From Desulforegulaceae bacterium (GTDB lineage: Bacteria; Desulfobacterota; Desulfobacteria; Desulfobacterales; JACKCP01), in contig JAVETN010000001.1 of the NCBI GenBank assembly GCA_034006035.1, forward strand, positions 124,001 through 188,000: a DNA stretch of 64,000 bases, written 5' to 3'. Within the stretch, counting starts at the first letter, position 1. Every line of letters starts with the position of its first letter. The position numbers and the translations under genes were made by a program. This document shows positions 39,901 through 50,314 of this stretch, piece after piece. The notes under the pieces are model-generated. The model saw nothing but the letters and a program-made list of their open reading frames with translations, was not told the origin of the DNA and made no database searches.

Positions 39901-41353
39901 ATGCCAGGCAGATGACGGAGTTTGTGCTTCGTGTTACGGAAGGGATCTTGCACTTGGAAAAACGATTGAAGTGGGTGAAGCTGTTGGTATTCTGGCTGCT
40001 CAGTCAATTGGTGAACCTGGAACCCAGCTTACAATGAGAACCTTCCATATAGGTGGTACAGCAAGCCAAAGAATAGAACAGGCTGATATTAAAGCGAAAA
40101 CTGAAGGTGTGATTAAATTCGAAGGTATCAGTGTTGTAGAAAATGCTGAAAACGAATATGTGGTAATGAACAGAAGGGGTGGTGAGTTCGCCATCATGGG
40201 AGAGAGCGGACGAGAGCTTGAAAGATGCAGGGTAATTTACGGAGCTCTTCTTTTGATAAAAGACGGGCAGAAAGTTATGCCTGGTGATGTAATGGCTGTC
40301 TGGGATCCTTTTACCACTCCAATTATTACTGAGGTTTCCGGTACAATAAAGTATGAAGATATTATCCCCGGTAAAACAGTTACAGAGCAGATTGACCCTG
40401 TTACAGGTAAGGCAAGCCGAACTATTTCTGAGCATAAAACAACCGAATTTCGCCCAAGGATAACCTTGAAAGATTCCAGCGGAAAAGGAGTAAGGCTTCC
40501 CGATGGAAATGATTATGCAAGATATGCTTTACCGGTCGGTGCGGTTTTATTGACAGAAGAAAACGATGAAGTCCGTTCAGGGGATGTTATTGCAAAGCTT
40601 CCAAGGGCAACGACAAAAACAAAGGACATCACTGGCGGTCTTCCAAGGGTTGCTGAACTTTTTGAAATCAGAAAGCCAAAGGATGTTGCAGTTCTGTCAG
40701 AAATTGACGGATATGTTACAATTTCAAGGGGAACCAAGGGTAAGCATAAAATTATAGTAACTCCTGTAGATGTGGGTGATAAAAAAGAATATCTTGTTAC
40801 AAGAAGCAAGCAGCTTAATGTTTATGAGGGTGATTATATAAGAGCAGGAGAGCCTCTTTGCGGAGGAGATGTAAATCCCCAGGATATATTAAACATCAAG
40901 GGTGAAATAGAACTTGCAAAATATTTGTTAAATGAAGTTCAGGAAGTCTATAGACTCCAGGGTGTTAAAATTAACGACAAACACATAGAAGTAATTGTGC
41001 GTCAGATGATGAGAATGATAAAAGTAGTTGATCCTGGTGATACAGACTTTATTTTAGATGAGCAGGTTGAAAGAAAGGCTTTTGAAAAAGCTAACTCAAT
41101 GGCTGTTGCAAGAGGTGAAATGCCTGCCCAGGGCGACCCCCTTATTCTTGGAATAACCAAAGCATCGCTTTCCACAGAAAGTTTTATTTCTGCGGCATCA
41201 TTTCAGGAAACCACAAGAGTTCTTACTGAAGCAAGCATTGCAGGAAAAGTTGACTCTTTGAAAGGGCTGAAGGAAAACGTAATCATGGGTAGACTTATTC
41301 CTGCGGGTACCGGAAGGAAAGAATACTGGGGTATTAACGTTAAAGCTGTATAA
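36974..41353 (+). CDS. rpoC: DNA-directed RNA polymerase subunit beta' with an inserted parvulin-like domain
   Basis: 1459 residues, GTG start. The zinc finger has [20 protein letters not shown]. The catalytic loop is [12 protein letters not shown], and the bridge helix/trigger loop region has [19 protein letters not shown] and [10 protein letters not shown] second zinc site has [13 protein letters not shown]. The proteobacterial trigger-loop insertion follows. Unusual: between [13 protein letters not shown] (ending residue 574) and GVPFELVN (from 675) lie about 99 extra residues. They resemble a PpiC/parvulin rotamase domain, starting FNHIQ and ending YHLFEVKDR, with His582 and His665 at the family's two conserved histidine positions. 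Without it the length would be near 1360. Confidence 0.98.
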   Translation: MDSIYDFFAKPTDPKRYEGVKIALASPETIREWSNGEITKPETINYRTFKPERDGLFCAKIFGPTKDYECNCGKYKRMKHRGVVCEKCGVEVIQSKVRRDRMAHIELVTSVSHIWFLKSLPSKIGNLLDITLKNLEKVLYFDCFVVLDPKDTGMKKMQLLSDEKYQEALDLYGDNSFEAGIGAESVKKLLEEINLEEIYSDLKEEVKLTKSVAKKQKIAKRMKIVDAFRSSGVNPAWMIMDVVPVLPPDLRPLVPLEGGRFATSDLNDLYRRVINRNNRLKRLVELNAPDIIVRNEKRMLQEAVDVLFDNGRHGRVVTGSNKRPLKSLSDTLKGKQGRFRQNLLGKRVDYSGRTVIVVGPQLRLHQCGLPKKMALELFKPFIYHHLEQKGIVSTVKSAKKMVEKETPEVWDTLEEVVNEYPVMLNRAPTLHRLGIQAFEPVLIEGKAIRLHPLVCTAFNADFDGDQMAVHLPLSIESHIEARVLMLSSNNILSPANGSPIIVPTQDIVLGLYYLTQSIPGDKGEGTLFSSPDEVRIAFDSGKVGMHASIKVRMRNGEKYDTTVGRILLWEVIPDNSVFSFNHIQTASEDKALQAVEKIKNGEISFLESADKISEGPLKKEGHFLGKFSLKDFENQFSFKGSEAIEIFIKDAGQIAGPYFDGDNYHLFEVKDREDGVPFELVNTQMNKKTIRELIDYTYRYTGTKNTVILADRLKDLGYEMGTIGGLSISINDMIIPESKWDIIKSSEDKVGEINRQYTEGLITQGEKYNKVVDIWAKTTDDIAEAMMKYMDKPPVIDPDSDDPDSGRMNAIFMMADSGARGSKDQMRQLAGMRGLMAKPSGEIIETPITANFREGLSVLQYFTSTHGARKGLADTALKTANSGYLTRRLADVAQDCMVTEDDCKTMLGIEVEPLTEGGEVIQELGERILGRVTSEDVLDPFTDEVIVPAGIELNELDVKEIDKAGVKKIKIRSVLTCQADDGVCASCYGRDLALGKTIEVGEAVGILAAQSIGEPGTQLTMRTFHIGGTASQRIEQADIKAKTEGVIKFEGISVVENAENEYVVMNRRGGEFAIMGESGRELERCRVIYGALLLIKDGQKVMPGDVMAVWDPFTTPIITEVSGTIKYEDIIPGKTVTEQIDPVTGKASRTISEHKTTEFRPRITLKDSSGKGVRLPDGNDYARYALPVGAVLLTEENDEVRSGDVIAKLPRATTKTKDITGGLPRVAELFEIRKPKDVAVLSEIDGYVTISRGTKGKHKIIVTPVDVGDKKEYLVTRSKQLNVYEGDYIRAGEPLCGGDVNPQDILNIKGEIELAKYLLNEVQEVYRLQGVKINDKHIEVIVRQMMRMIKVVDPGDTDFILDEQVERKAFEKANSMAVARGEMPAQGDPLILGITKASLSTESFISAASFQETTRVLTEASIAGKVDSLKGLKENVIMGRLIPAGTGRKEYWGINVKAV
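38696..38992 (+). other. Parvulin-type PPIase-like domain inserted in RpoC
   Basis: Codes residues about 575-673 of RpoC. The pattern follows the parvulin fold in order: HI start strand (His582), helix [18 protein letters not shown], the loop [12 protein letters not shown], the pair FENQFSFKG, the turn [12 protein letters not shown] and the end strand YHLFEVKDR (His665). These align by eye with E. coli PpiC (HILV, IKNGADFGKLAKKHS, GGDLGEF, FGYHIIKV). Frame and codon use continue smoothly. The flanks join exactly where normal beta' sequence is continuous. Activity is not shown. Confidence 0.8.
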
Positions 41354-41460
41354 ACTTGTTGAAAATTAAATCATCTTTCCAATAAGTTTTAAATATAGTA
41401 TGTAAACACGTTTTTAAGGGGCGGTTTGTTTTTAGATTTGTTTAATAATACAAATAAAAC

Positions 41461-41489
41461 TTGACCCCTTAGAGCTGTTAATTTATATA
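41461..41489 (+). promoter_or_regulatory. Promoter of the rpsL (str/S10) operon
   Basis: TTGACC (41461-41466), a 17-base spacer and TATATA (41484-41489), in the 177-base gap after rpoC and about 40 bases before rpsL. The expected leader is about 35 bases. Confidence 0.7.
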
Positions 41490-41530
41490 TAAATGATTTT
41501 GTCATGATTTTTAAAGGAGGATAGTGCTAA

Positions 41531-41902
41531 ATGCCAACTATTAACCAATTAGTCAGAAAGGGTAGGAGTCGTTCAGCTAATAAAAATAGCTCTCCGGCTT
41601 TGAAAGGCGGGCCTCAGAAAAGAGGAGTTTGTACCCGTGTTTTTACATCTACCCCGAAAAAGCCCAACTCTGCTCTAAGAAAAGTAGCAAGAGTAAGGCT
41701 AACAACAGGAATAGAAGTTGCAGCCTATATCCCTGGTATAGGACACAATCTTCAGGAGCATTCCGTTGTGCTTGTAAGAGGAGGTCGTATTAAGGACCTT
41801 CCCGGTGTACGTTATCATATTGTCCGAGGTGCTCTTGATACTTTAGGGGTCGAGGATCGTAAGCAGGGAAGATCCAAGTATGGTGCAAAAAGACCTAAAT
41901 AA
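41531..41902 (+). CDS. rpsL: 30S ribosomal protein S12
   Basis: The 123-residue decoding-centre protein begins [12 protein letters not shown]. The loops [11 protein letters not shown] and [13 protein letters not shown] carry the lysines where streptomycin-resistance changes arise; both are in the sensitive form. AAAGGAGG precedes the ATG. It heads the str-S10 gene run. Confidence 0.98.
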   Translation: MPTINQLVRKGRSRSANKNSSPALKGGPQKRGVCTRVFTSTPKKPNSALRKVARVRLTTGIEVAAYIPGIGHNLQEHSVVLVRGGRIKDLPGVRYHIVRGALDTLGVEDRKQGRSKYGAKRPK

Positions 41903-41940
41903 ATTTTTAAGGTTAAATTATTAAGGAAAAGAGATTTAGA

Positions 41941-42411
41941 ATGCCGAGAAGAAGAGAAATTCCTAAACGCAAAATTAAACCAGATTCAAAATATGGCAAT
42001 GAGCTAATTTCCCGGTTTATTAACAAGATTATGTATGACGGGAAAAAAAGTGTTGCAGAAAAAGTAGTTTATTCGGCGTTGGATCTTGTTGGAGAAAAAT
42101 CAGGAGAACCAGCAGTTGAGGTTTTTAAGAAGGCAATGGACAATGTAAGGCCCATGGTTGAAGTTAAAGCACGTAGGGTCGGTGGTTCAACCTATCAGGT
42201 TCCTTCTGAGATAAGGTCTGTCAGACAGACAGCCCTTGCCATTAATTGGCTTATTAAATATTCGAGATCAAGATCTGAAAAAAGTATGCCAAAAAAACTG
42301 GCAGCTGAGTTTTTAGATGCAGCCAATAATAGAGGTGCGTCTGTAAAGAAAAAAGAAGATACCCACAAGATGGCTGAAGCTAATAAGGCTTTTGCACATT
42401 ATCGTTGGTAG
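41941..42411 (+). CDS. rpsG: 30S ribosomal protein S7
   Basis: The 156-residue protein initiates folding of the 30S head. [21 protein letters not shown] and [25 protein letters not shown] are characteristic. The usual next genes, fusA and tuf, are missing: rpsJ starts only 55 bases after the stop, and that short gap has no coding remnant I can see. Confidence 0.98.
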   Translation: MPRRREIPKRKIKPDSKYGNELISRFINKIMYDGKKSVAEKVVYSALDLVGEKSGEPAVEVFKKAMDNVRPMVEVKARRVGGSTYQVPSEIRSVRQTALAINWLIKYSRSRSEKSMPKKLAAEFLDAANNRGASVKKKEDTHKMAEANKAFAHYRW

Positions 42412-42466
42412 GATAATGAGATTTGTTAATGCCGGTAAGCTAATCGGAAAAGCGAGAGATTAAATT

Positions 42467-42772
42467 ATGGAAACCAAGATTAGAATAAGATTGCGGGCTT
42501 ATGATCACAAACTGTTGGATCAGTCGGCACTGGATATTGTAGACACGGCCAGAAAAACAGGGGCCCAGGTTGTCGGACCGATTCCGTTGCCAACAAAAAT
42601 TAATAAGTTTTGTGTTTTAAGATCTCCCCACGTAAATAAGAAGTCAAGGGAGCAGTTTGAAATCAGAACCCACAAGAGGCTTTTGGATATTCTGGAGCCA
42701 ACACAGCAGACAGTAGATGCTCTTATGAAGCTTGATTTGTCTCCTGGCGTAGATGTGGAAATTAAACTTTAG
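42467..42772 (+). CDS. rpsJ: 30S ribosomal protein S10
   Basis: The 101-residue protein begins [20 protein letters not shown] and has the loop [30 protein letters not shown]. In other bacteria it is also the NusE antitermination factor. First gene of the S10 operon, joined here directly to rpsG. Confidence 0.98.
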   Translation: METKIRIRLRAYDHKLLDQSALDIVDTARKTGAQVVGPIPLPTKINKFCVLRSPHVNKKSREQFEIRTHKRLLDILEPTQQTVDALMKLDLSPGVDVEIKL

Positions 42773-42788
42773 TTCGGGGATTTTAGGT

Positions 42789-43412
42789 ATGTGTAAAGGA
42801 TTGATAGGTAAAAAGCTTGGGATGATAAGTATTTATACCCCCGAGGGAGTTCAGGTGCCTGTTACAGTTGTACAAGCCGGCCCTTGTGTGGTCACTCAGG
42901 TTAAGACAAATGAGACGGACAATTACAATGCACTACAGCTTGGTTTTAATGAAAAAACTAAGAATGTGACCAAGCCTTTGAAAGGTCACTTTGAAAAAAG
43001 TGGCGGGAAATGTTTTTATAAGATTAATGAATTTCCAGTGGAAAATCCTGGAGAATATGAAGCTGGTCAGGAAGTTCGCCTTGATATTTTTGAAGTTGGC
43101 GAAAAAGTATCTGTATCTGGCATATCTAAGGGACGTGGTTTTGGAGGCACAGTAAAGAGGCATGGTTTTTCAAGAGGTCCTGTTACTCATGGCTCAAGAA
43201 ACGTTAGAAAGCCAGGTTCTGCTGGTACCAGTGCTACTCCAGGAAGAGTAGTCAAGGGTAAGAAAATGCCAGGTCAGCACGGTAACAAGAGAGTTTCTGT
43301 CCAAAAAATACAGATAGTAGATATTCTTCCTGAAGAAAACATTGTCTTTTTGAAGGGTTCGGTTCCGGGCTGTACAAATGGGTACTTGGAAATTAAAAAG
43401 GCGCAATATTAA
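42789..43412 (+). CDS. rplC: 50S ribosomal protein L3
   Basis: The 207-residue protein begins MCKGLIGKKLGM. It contains the central loop HGSRNVRKPGSAGTSATPGRV...KKMPGQHG, which reaches the peptidyl-transferase centre. The start at 42789 follows TTTTAGG; an earlier in-frame start inside rpsJ would add 12 unrelated residues and is rejected. Confidence 0.97.
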   Translation: MCKGLIGKKLGMISIYTPEGVQVPVTVVQAGPCVVTQVKTNETDNYNALQLGFNEKTKNVTKPLKGHFEKSGGKCFYKINEFPVENPGEYEAGQEVRLDIFEVGEKVSVSGISKGRGFGGTVKRHGFSRGPVTHGSRNVRKPGSAGTSATPGRVVKGKKMPGQHGNKRVSVQKIQIVDILPEENIVFLKGSVPGCTNGYLEIKKAQY

Positions 43413-43450
43413 GCTGTAGGCCGTATTGTAAATGATGAAATGAGGAAAAA

Positions 43451-44071
43451 ATGGCAGCTTTTGAAGTTTTAAACCAAAAGGGCGAAAAAGTATCTGATGT
43501 CACTCTTTCAGATGAGATTTTTGATCTCGAAGTAAGAGGCGATATTCTTAATACAGTCGTTCGTATGCAGCTTGCTGCAAAAAGAGCAGGGACTGCCTCG
43601 GCCAAAGGCAGATCAGAAGTAAGAGGAAGTACAGCTAAGCTGTACAGGCAGAAAGGAACAGGCCGGGCAAGAAGAGGTGATATAAAGTCTCCATTGCTTA
43701 GAGGTGGTGGTGTGGCTTTTGGACCAAAGCCTAAGTCTTATGAATTCAGTGTTCCTAAAAAAGTTAAAAAAACCGCTAAGAAAATGGCCTTAAGTGCTAA
43801 AAGTCAGAGTAATAATCTGAAAATATTAAACACAATAGAGCTTGAAGACATTAAAACAAAGAAATTTATAGAAATACTAGAAGCCCTTAAGGTGAAAAGT
43901 GCACTTATAATAGTTAGTGATATGGATGACAAAGTGATCCTTTCAGCAAGAAATATTCCGTCAGTGAAGATTCTTCATGTTGATGGTCTTAATGTTTATG
44001 ATGTTTTAAAATATAAGGATCTTATTTTGCTTGAGTCATCAGTTAAGGAAATTGAAGGGAGGCTATTGTAA
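43451..44071 (+). CDS. rplD: 50S ribosomal protein L4
   Basis: The 206-residue protein has the exit-tunnel loop [37 protein letters not shown]. In enterobacteria L4 represses the S10 operon; whether it does here is unknown. TGAGG lies upstream. The stop overlaps the rplW ATG by one base (TAATG). Confidence 0.97.
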   Translation: MAAFEVLNQKGEKVSDVTLSDEIFDLEVRGDILNTVVRMQLAAKRAGTASAKGRSEVRGSTAKLYRQKGTGRARRGDIKSPLLRGGGVAFGPKPKSYEFSVPKKVKKTAKKMALSAKSQSNNLKILNTIELEDIKTKKFIEILEALKVKSALIIVSDMDDKVILSARNIPSVKILHVDGLNVYDVLKYKDLILLESSVKEIEGRLL

Positions 44072-44361
44072 TGAAAACCTCTTATGACATTATTCTTGGA
44101 CCGGTAAATACTGAAAAATCAAATCTTCAAAACGAATTGCTTAATCAGGTTACATTTGAAGTTGACCCCCGTGCCAACAGAATTGAAATAAAAAAGGCTG
44201 TGGAAGACATTTTCAAAGTTAAGGTCGAAGGCGTTAGAACAGCGATTGTAAAAGGCAAAAAAAAGCGTCGTGGTCTCATTGTTGGCCAGAGAAGAAATTG
44301 GAAGAAAGCTATGGTTCAATTGAGACACGGGGATAAAATTGAATTTTTTGAAGGCGTGTAG
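44071..44361 (+). CDS. rplW: 50S ribosomal protein L23
   Basis: The 96-residue protein sits at the tunnel exit and docks trigger factor and [13 protein letters not shown] and [29 protein letters not shown] are family motifs. It is coupled to rplD by a one-base overlap, and rplB starts nine bases downstream. Confidence 0.97.
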   Translation: MKTSYDIILGPVNTEKSNLQNELLNQVTFEVDPRANRIEIKKAVEDIFKVKVEGVRTAIVKGKKKRRGLIVGQRRNWKKAMVQLRHGDKIEFFEGV

Positions 44362-44370
44362 AGGGTATAA

Positions 44371-45198
44371 ATGGCTATAAAAAGAGTAAAACCAACGTCT
44401 GCAGGACGAAGAGGGCAGGTATCCAGTACTTTTGAAGAAATTACCAAAACAAAGCCTGAAAGAAGTCTTGTTACATCCCTTAACAGAAGCGGAGGAAGAA
44501 ATTCCTACGGTAGAACAACTGTGAGGCACAGAGGCGGCGGTCATAAAAGACTTTATAGAAAAATAGATTTTAAAAGAGACAAGGTAGATGTACCTGCAAA
44601 GGTTGCATCGATTGAGTATGACCCCAATAGAACATCCAGAATAGCACTTCTTCATTATGTTGACGGAGAAAAAAGATATATTATAGCTCCCCAGGATCTA
44701 AAAGTTGGAGATATTGTTGAATCTGGAGATAATGTTGATATTAAACCGGGTAATACTCTTCCACTAAAAAACATTCCCCTTGGTACCCATCTGCATAATG
44801 TAGAATTAAGACAGGGTCAGGGAGGTCAGTTGGTAAGAAGTGCGGGTGTTTTTGCCCAACTTTTGGCAAAAGAAGATAAATATGCCCTGGTAAAAATGCC
44901 TTCTGGTGAAGTTAGAATGATACTGCAGGAGTGCAGGGCGACAGTCGGTCAGATTGGAAATAAGGAACATGCCAACATCGTCATAGGTAAAGCTGGAAGA
45001 AACAGATGGAAAGGTCATCGTCCCAGTGTAAGGGGTGTTGCAATGAACCCTATTGATCATCCTATGGGTGGTGGTGAAGGGCGTTCTTCCGGTGGTAGGC
45101 ATCCATGTACTCCATGGGGTAAGCCGACCAAGGGATATAGGACAAGAAATAATAAATCCAGTGATCGTTATATTGTTAAGAGAAGAACAAGAAATTAA
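44371..45198 (+). CDS. rplB: 50S ribosomal protein L2
   Basis: The 275-residue protein is needed for subunit association and peptidyl transfer. [17 protein letters not shown] and the C-terminal [25 protein letters not shown] (with the conserved histidine) are intact. rpsS begins 13 bases later after AAGGGG. Confidence 0.98.
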   Translation: MAIKRVKPTSAGRRGQVSSTFEEITKTKPERSLVTSLNRSGGRNSYGRTTVRHRGGGHKRLYRKIDFKRDKVDVPAKVASIEYDPNRTSRIALLHYVDGEKRYIIAPQDLKVGDIVESGDNVDIKPGNTLPLKNIPLGTHLHNVELRQGQGGQLVRSAGVFAQLLAKEDKYALVKMPSGEVRMILQECRATVGQIGNKEHANIVIGKAGRNRWKGHRPSVRGVAMNPIDHPMGGGEGRSSGGRHPCTPWGKPTKGYRTRNNKSSDRYIVKRRTRN

Positions 45199-45211
45199 GG
45201 GGTAGACAGTT

Positions 45212-45490
45212 ATGCCACGCTCATTGAAGAAAGGTCCCTTTGTAGACAACAGTCTTTTTAAAAAAATACTGACTGCACAGGAGACTCAGAATAAAAAAGT
45301 TATTAAGACCTGGTCAAGAAGGTCTACCATACTTCCGGAAATGGTTGGATTGACCCTTGCTGTTCATAATGGCAAAAAGTTCATCCCAGTTTTTATTACT
45401 GAAAACATGGTTGGCCATAAGTTAGGCGAATTTTCGCCTACCCGGACATATTATGGTCATGCGGCAGATAGGAAGTCAAAGGCTAAGTAA
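45212..45490 (+). CDS. rpsS: 30S ribosomal protein S19
   Basis: The 92-residue protein of the 30S head begins [12 protein letters not shown] and includes [46 protein letters not shown]-type core. It lies in the usual place between rplB and rplV. Confidence 0.98.
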   Translation: MPRSLKKGPFVDNSLFKKILTAQETQNKKVIKTWSRRSTILPEMVGLTLAVHNGKKFIPVFITENMVGHKLGEFSPTRTYYGHAADRKSKAK

Positions 45491-45501
45491 TAGGAAAAAG
45501 G

Positions 45502-45846
45502 GTGGCGAAAATGGAAGTTAAAGCAATCGCAAGATATAAAAGAATTTCACCTCAAAAGGTGCGTCTTGTTTTAGGCCGAGTTAAGGGAAAGCCTATTGAT
45601 TTCGGTTTGAATAGTTTAAGTTTTATGCCGCAGAAAGCTGCGGGGATATTGGAGAAGCTGGTTCGTTCTGCTGCTGCAAATGCAGAGCAGAAAGGATTGG
45701 ATATAGATGAGCTCTATATTAAGAATATTTACGTTGATCAGGGCCCCGCTCTCAAAAGGTTCCGTCCAAGAGCTAGAGGTCGTGCAACCAGGATTCTGAA
45801 AAAAACCAGTCACATAACTGTCGTTTTGGCAGAAAAGGCTGTATAA
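45502..45846 (+). CDS. rplV: 50S ribosomal protein L22
   Basis: The 114-residue tunnel-lining protein has ARYKRISPQKVRLVLGRVKGK and the C-terminal hairpin PRARGRATRILKKTSHITVV. Two starts are possible: a GTG at 45502 (MAKMEVKA..., seven bases after AGG) or an ATG at 45511. I give the GTG. Confidence 0.95.
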   Translation: MAKMEVKAIARYKRISPQKVRLVLGRVKGKPIDFGLNSLSFMPQKAAGILEKLVRSAAANAEQKGLDIDELYIKNIYVDQGPALKRFRPRARGRATRILKKTSHITVVLAEKAV

Positions 45847-45858
45847 GGAGGAGGAGTT

Positions 45859-46521
45859 TTGGGTCAGAAAGTTAATCCGATAAGCCTACGACTTGGAATT
45901 ACCCAAACATGGGACTCCAGGTGGTTTGCTACTAAAAAAGAGTATGGACAGCGACTTCAGGAAGATTTTAAGGTTAGGAAATATCTTAAAAAAAGGTTGT
46001 TCCATGCGGGGATCTCAAAGATTGAAATTGAAAGATCTTCAAAAAGGATCAAGATAAGAATTTTTACTTCCCGCCCCGGTATTGTTATAGGGAAGAAAGG
46101 TTCTGAAATAGCACTTATTAAGAAAGAAGTTACTAAGCTTATATCCAAGCAAGAGATTGTGATTGATATTCAGGAGATAAGAAAGCCAGAGCTTGATGCA
46201 CAGCTTATTTCAGAGAATGTAGCATCTCAGCTGGAAAAAAGAGTGGCCTTTAGAAGAGCTATGAAAAGAAGTGTTACCAGTGCCATGAGACTTGGTGCAG
46301 GTGGAGTTAAGATAATCTGTTCAGGTCGACTGGGTGGTGCTGAAATGGCAAGAACTGAGTGGTACAAGGAAGGAAGGGTTCCTCTTCACACTCTAAGAGC
46401 AGATATTGATTACGGTGTTACCAGGGCTCAGACAACCTATGGTGCAATCGGAATCAAAGTATTCCTTTTCAAGGGTGAAGTTCTTAAAAAGGATAAAAAC
46501 CTAGTTGAAGTGGAAAAATAG
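45859..46521 (+). CDS. rpsC: 30S ribosomal protein S3
   Basis: The 220-residue mRNA-entry protein begins [13 protein letters not shown], so the TTG at 45859 is certainly the start. AGGAGGAGG lies just before it. It has a KH domain with [16 protein letters not shown]-like GxxG and a C-terminal domain with [23 protein letters not shown]. Confidence 0.97.
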   Translation: MGQKVNPISLRLGITQTWDSRWFATKKEYGQRLQEDFKVRKYLKKRLFHAGISKIEIERSSKRIKIRIFTSRPGIVIGKKGSEIALIKKEVTKLISKQEIVIDIQEIRKPELDAQLISENVASQLEKRVAFRRAMKRSVTSAMRLGAGGVKIICSGRLGGAEMARTEWYKEGRVPLHTLRADIDYGVTRAQTTYGAIGIKVFLFKGEVLKKDKNLVEVEK

Positions 46522-46536
46522 GAGTTATTTTTAACC

Positions 46537-46950
46537 ATGCTTAGTCCAAAGAGATTTAAATTCAGAAAGCAGCACAGAGGTCGTACAACTGGGCAGTCCA
46601 CCAGAGGTTCTTCCCTGAATTTTGGTGAGTTCGGACTTCAGGCTGCTGAACCCGGTTATATTTCAGCCAGGCAGATTGAAGCTGCCAGGATTGCAATAAA
46701 CCGTTATATAAAAAGAGGCGGAAAGATGTGGATCAGGATTTTCCCTGATATTCCCATAACAAAAAAGCCTGCAGAGGTCAGGATGGGTAAGGGTAAAGGT
46801 CCTACCGAAGCCTGGGTAGCAAGAATTAAACCCGGCAGAATCATGTATGAGCTTGAAGGAGTAGATAAAGAGCAGGCTATGGAAGCATTCAGACTTGCAT
46901 CTAATAAGCTTTCTCTTAAAACCAAGTTTGTAGAAAGAGGCGATTGGTAA
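46537..46950 (+). CDS. rplP: 50S ribosomal protein L16
   Basis: The 137-residue protein near the A site begins [16 protein letters not shown] and contains [22 protein letters not shown]. Its TAA overlaps the ATG of rpmC by one base (TAATG). Confidence 0.98.
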   Translation: MLSPKRFKFRKQHRGRTTGQSTRGSSLNFGEFGLQAAEPGYISARQIEAARIAINRYIKRGGKMWIRIFPDIPITKKPAEVRMGKGKGPTEAWVARIKPGRIMYELEGVDKEQAMEAFRLASNKLSLKTKFVERGDW

Positions 46951-47144
46951 TGATTAAAGCTGCGGAATTAAGAGAAAAAAGTGTTGAAGAACTCGTTAAG
47001 CAGGCAAAGGAACTCAAGCAGGAATTTTTTAATCTAAGATTTCAGCATCGTACAGGACGTTTAGAAAATACGGCTGCAATCCCAAAGGTTAAGAAAAACA
47101 TTGCAAGAGTATTTACTGTGCTCAATGAACTAAAAAATAAGTAG
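46950..47144 (+). CDS. rpmC: 50S ribosomal protein L29
   Basis: The 64-residue two-helix protein starts [15 protein letters not shown] and contains LKQEFFNLRFQHRTGRLENTAAIPKVKKNIAR. The ATG at 46950 overlaps the rplP stop; an in-frame TTG six bases earlier is not needed. Confidence 0.96.
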   Translation: MIKAAELREKSVEELVKQAKELKQEFFNLRFQHRTGRLENTAAIPKVKKNIARVFTVLNELKNK

Positions 47145-47155
47145 AGTGAAAAAAC

Positions 47156-47413
47156 ATGAGTGAAAGAGGAATGAAAAGACAATTATCAGGTTATGTCGTC
47201 TCTGATAAAATGGATAAGTCGGTAACTGTAAAAGTTCAAAGAGTTGTAAGGCATCCATTATATAAAAAGTATATTAGACGCCATAAAAAGTATATGGCAC
47301 ATGACGAGAATAATGAATGTCAGGTCGGAGACCGTGTTCTAATTCTCGAGTCACGCCCTTTAAGTAAAAATAAAAGATGGCGTGTAAGCAGAATTATGGA
47401 AAAAGCTGTTTAA
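47156..47413 (+). CDS. rpsQ: 30S ribosomal protein S17
   Basis: The 85-residue OB-fold rRNA-binding protein has [28 protein letters not shown] and the end [17 protein letters not shown]. It lies 11 bases after rpmC, in the standard order. Confidence 0.97.
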   Translation: MSERGMKRQLSGYVVSDKMDKSVTVKVQRVVRHPLYKKYIRRHKKYMAHDENNECQVGDRVLILESRPLSKNKRWRVSRIMEKAV

Positions 47414-47441
47414 TTTTTGTCAATCATAAAAGGTATTTAAA

Positions 47442-47810
47442 ATGATTCAGCAAGAAACACGACTGGTAGTCGCAGATAACTCAGGTGCTAAAGAAGTGTT
47501 GTGCATTAAAGTTTTAGGCGGTTCCAGGAAAAGATACGCCAGAGTAGGCGATATAATTAAAGTTACGGTAAAGGTTGCAATACCGGGCAGCAAACTTAAG
47601 AAAGGTGATGTTGTCGAAGCGGTTGTTGTAAGAACTAAAAAACAGCTTCAGCGTCCCGACGGTTCAAGTGTTCGTTTTGACGATAATGCTGCTGTTTTAA
47701 TTAACCCCAACAAAGAGCCGATGGGGACAAGGATTTTTGGTCCTATAGCAAGAGAACTCAGGGCCAAACGATTTATGAAAATAATTTCGCTTGCACCTGA
47801 AGTGCTTTAA
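47442..47810 (+). CDS. rplN: 50S ribosomal protein L14
   Basis: The 122-residue protein begins [27 protein letters not shown] and includes [29 protein letters not shown]. It forms intersubunit bridges. rplX begins 19 bases later. Confidence 0.98.
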   Translation: MIQQETRLVVADNSGAKEVLCIKVLGGSRKRYARVGDIIKVTVKVAIPGSKLKKGDVVEAVVVRTKKQLQRPDGSSVRFDDNAAVLINPNKEPMGTRIFGPIARELRAKRFMKIISLAPEVL

Positions 47811-47829
47811 GAGGAAAAAGGAAGATCCC

Positions 47830-48153
47830 ATGCAAGTTAAAACAGGTCTTAAAAAAGATGATAAGGTAAAAGTAGTTGCCGGTAAGGATAAGGGCAAAAT
47901 TGGGAAAATATTAAAGGTTGACCGTAAGGAAAACCGGGTAATAGTGGAGAATATTAATAAGGTGAAACGCCACGTCAAACCAAATATGCAAAACAGACAA
48001 GGCGGGATCATCGAAAAAGAAGCTCTGATCCATTCCTCAAATGTTATGATCCTTTGTTCTCAGTGCATGAAGCCGTCACGTATAGGTTTTAAAGTTTTAG
48101 AAGACGGTAAGAAAGTTCGCATCTGCAGCAAATGTAAGGAAGTAATGAGTTAG
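47830..48153 (+). CDS. rplX: 50S ribosomal protein L24
   Basis: The 107-residue KOW-domain protein starts [28 protein letters not shown]. The C-terminal half has two CxxC pairs (CSQC and CSKC), the zinc-ribbon version of L24. The ATG at 47830 follows AAGGAAG; an earlier in-frame ATG overlapping rplN is rejected because the L24 N-terminus is clear. Confidence 0.96.
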   Translation: MQVKTGLKKDDKVKVVAGKDKGKIGKILKVDRKENRVIVENINKVKRHVKPNMQNRQGGIIEKEALIHSSNVMILCSQCMKPSRIGFKVLEDGKKVRICSKCKEVMS

Positions 48154-48185
48154 GATAAGGAAAAGGGGCATCCCGGAGGATTTTA

Positions 48186-48725
48186 ATGGTGGATATGAGA
48201 AGTTTTTACAAATCGGAAGTTGTTCCACAGCTTATTGAGGTTTTTGGTTACAAGAACTTAATGGAAGTACCAAAAGTTGAAAAAGTTGTCCTTAACATGG
48301 GTGTGGGTGAAGCAGTTTCCAATAATAAGTTAATTGATTCAGCCGTAGAAGAGCTTACATTAATATCCGGCCAAAAACCGGTTGTTACAAAAGCTAAAAA
48401 GTCTATCGCGGCTTTTAAGTTGAGACAGGGAATGCCTATAGGATGCATGGTGACTTTAAGAAAAGAAAGAATGTATGATTTTCTTACCCGTCTGGTTAAT
48501 ATTGCTCTGCCTCGTGTAAAAGATTTTAAAGGTGTTTCGGGCAGGTCCTTTGACGGTGCAGGGAACTATACATTAGGCATCAGGGAGCAAATTATTTTTC
48601 CTGAAATAGTATATGATAAGATAGATAAGATAAAAGGTCTTAATATCTCTATAGTAACTACGGCTAAAACCGACAATGAAGCTAAAGAACTTTTAAAACA
48701 GCTCGGTATGCCGTTCAGAAATTAA
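48186..48725 (+). CDS. rplE: 50S ribosomal protein L5
   Basis: The 179-residue 5S-rRNA-binding protein has [20 protein letters not shown] and [27 protein letters not shown] lies eight bases before the ATG at 48186. Confidence 0.98.
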   Translation: MVDMRSFYKSEVVPQLIEVFGYKNLMEVPKVEKVVLNMGVGEAVSNNKLIDSAVEELTLISGQKPVVTKAKKSIAAFKLRQGMPIGCMVTLRKERMYDFLTRLVNIALPRVKDFKGVSGRSFDGAGNYTLGIREQIIFPEIVYDKIDKIKGLNISIVTTAKTDNEAKELLKQLGMPFRN

Positions 48726-48741
48726 TTAAGGAGGAGAGGTT

Positions 48742-48927
48742 TTGGCAAGAAAAGCTTTAATAGAAAAGGCAAATAAAAAGCCAAAATATAATGTTCGTGC
48801 ATATAACAGATGTCCTCTATGTGGTCGTTCGAGAGCTTTTATAAGATATTTTGGAGTGTGCAGAATTTGTTTTAGAGATCTTGCAGCAAACGGCAAGTTG
48901 CCGGGTGTTACTAAGTCAAGTTGGTAA
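48742..48927 (+). CDS. rpsN: 30S ribosomal protein S14 (zinc-binding, type Z)
   Basis: Only 61 residues, with [25 protein letters not shown] carrying two CxxC pairs, so it is the short zinc form rather than the 101-residue zinc-free form. The start is a TTG at 48742 ([12 protein letters not shown]) with GGAGGAGAGG upstream. Confidence 0.97.
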   Translation: MARKALIEKANKKPKYNVRAYNRCPLCGRSRAFIRYFGVCRICFRDLAANGKLPGVTKSSW

Positions 48928-48956
48928 TATAAAATTAAAAGTACGGAGAAATAATT

Positions 48957-49358
48957 ATGAGTGCAATCACAGATTCGATTGCAGATTTGCTAACAAGAAT
49001 AAGAAACGCAGGAAATGCAAAGCTGGAAAGCGTTGATATCCCTAATTCAAAACTTAAGACTGAAATGGTGTCTATTCTAAAAGACCAGGGTTATATTCGC
49101 GATTATAAAGTTGTTGAAGACGACAAGCAGGGAATATTGCGTGTTTACCTTAAATTTATGGAAGGCAGAAAACACGTAATTTTCGGTATCGAAAGAGTTA
49201 GTAGGCCAAGCAGAAGGGTTTACTCGAATGCATCAGAAATTCCAAGGGTGAGAAATGGACTTGGAATATCAATTTTGTCTACATCAAAAGGCCTTTTGAT
49301 TGATAAGGAAGCAAGAAATCAAAATGTAGGCGGAGAAATACTCTGTAATGTTTGGTAA
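48957..49358 (+). CDS. rpsH: 30S ribosomal protein S8
   Basis: The 133-residue protein begins MSAITDSIADLLTRIRNAG and ends GLLIDKEARNQNVGGEILCNVW. It binds the central 16S domain and in enterobacteria represses the spc operon. ATG at 48957. Confidence 0.97.
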   Translation: MSAITDSIADLLTRIRNAGNAKLESVDIPNSKLKTEMVSILKDQGYIRDYKVVEDDKQGILRVYLKFMEGRKHVIFGIERVSRPSRRVYSNASEIPRVRNGLGISILSTSKGLLIDKEARNQNVGGEILCNVW

Positions 49359-49372
49359 GAATAGGAGATGAG

Positions 49373-49909
49373 ATGTCACGTATAGGAAACAAGCCTGTTA
49401 AATTCTCTGGAAGTGTTAAGGCAGAGTATAAAGACAATATTATTTTTATAGAAGGAGCCAAGGGTAAACTTGAGCAGGAAGTTCATCCTGACGTTGAGCT
49501 TGAAGTATCCGATGGAGTTATCAATGTGAAAGCAAAGTCCCAGGCAAAGGAAGTAAGAGCCTTTCAAGGGATGATAAGATCGTTGGTGGCTAACATGGTT
49601 ACTGGCGTAAGCGAGGGGTTTAAAAAAGTCCTTGAGGTTAACGGTGTGGGTTATAGAGCCGAATTAAAGGGAAGTGAACTTGTATTGAGCCTTGGTTATT
49701 CTAACCCTGTGGTTTACAAAGTGCCCCAGGGTATTGAAGTAGCAGTTGAGGGTAATAAAATTACCGTTTCAGGTATAGACAAACAAAAGGTTGGCCATGT
49801 AGCGGCTGAAATAAGAGAAAAAAGACCGCCTGAGCCTTACAAAGGCAAAGGTGTTAAATATGCTGATGAGCATATTATCAGAAAAGCCGGTAAAGCAGCC
49901 AAAGCTTAA
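49373..49909 (+). CDS. rplF: 50S ribosomal protein L6
   Basis: The 178-residue protein starts MSRIGNKPVKF and contains VNGVGYRAELKGSELVLSLGYSNPV and the end RPPEPYKGKGVKYADEHI. The ATG at 49373 follows TAGGAGATG; an in-frame start inside rpsH is rejected on homology. Confidence 0.97.
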   Translation: MSRIGNKPVKFSGSVKAEYKDNIIFIEGAKGKLEQEVHPDVELEVSDGVINVKAKSQAKEVRAFQGMIRSLVANMVTGVSEGFKKVLEVNGVGYRAELKGSELVLSLGYSNPVVYKVPQGIEVAVEGNKITVSGIDKQKVGHVAAEIREKRPPEPYKGKGVKYADEHIIRKAGKAAKA

Positions 49910-49927
49910 TTAATAAGAGGTGTTAAA

Positions 49928-50296
49928 ATGGGTTTTAAAAAAGAACCTAAAGTCGTTTCCAGACGTAAAAGGAAGATAAGAATCAGAAAGAAGTTTTCTG
50001 GCAGTGCTGAATGTCCAAGGCTTTCGGTATTCAGAAGTTCAAGGCACATTTCTGCTCAGATAGTTGATGATTCAAAGGGACAGACTCTTGCTTCTGCATC
50101 CACTCTAGAAAAAGAACTCAGGGCTGGGGAATTTAAAAACAAAACTGAGGCAGCTGTTCAAATTGGAAAGCTTGTAGCTGAAAGAGCAAAAGATAAAGGT
50201 GTTCAAAAGGTTGTTTTTGACAGAAATGGCTATCTTTATCATGGAAGGGTTAAAGCTTTATCTGAGGGTGCCAGAGAAGCCGGTCTGAATTTTTAA
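49928..50296 (+). CDS. rplR: 50S ribosomal protein L18
   Basis: The 122-residue 5S-rRNA-binding protein has [29 protein letters not shown] and the C-terminal [31 protein letters not shown] lies before the ATG at 49928. Confidence 0.98.
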   Translation: MGFKKEPKVVSRRKRKIRIRKKFSGSAECPRLSVFRSSRHISAQIVDDSKGQTLASASTLEKELRAGEFKNKTEAAVQIGKLVAERAKDKGVQKVVFDRNGYLYHGRVKALSEGAREAGLNF

Positions 50297-50314
50297 TTAG
50301 CTTAGGAGGCTGTT

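Noticed and set aside
41403-41470. AAGGGG ... CCCCTT pairing in the rpoC-rpsL gap as a terminator
   Set aside because: The arms are more than 40 bases apart, there is no T-run, and the second arm overlaps the rpsL -35 box.
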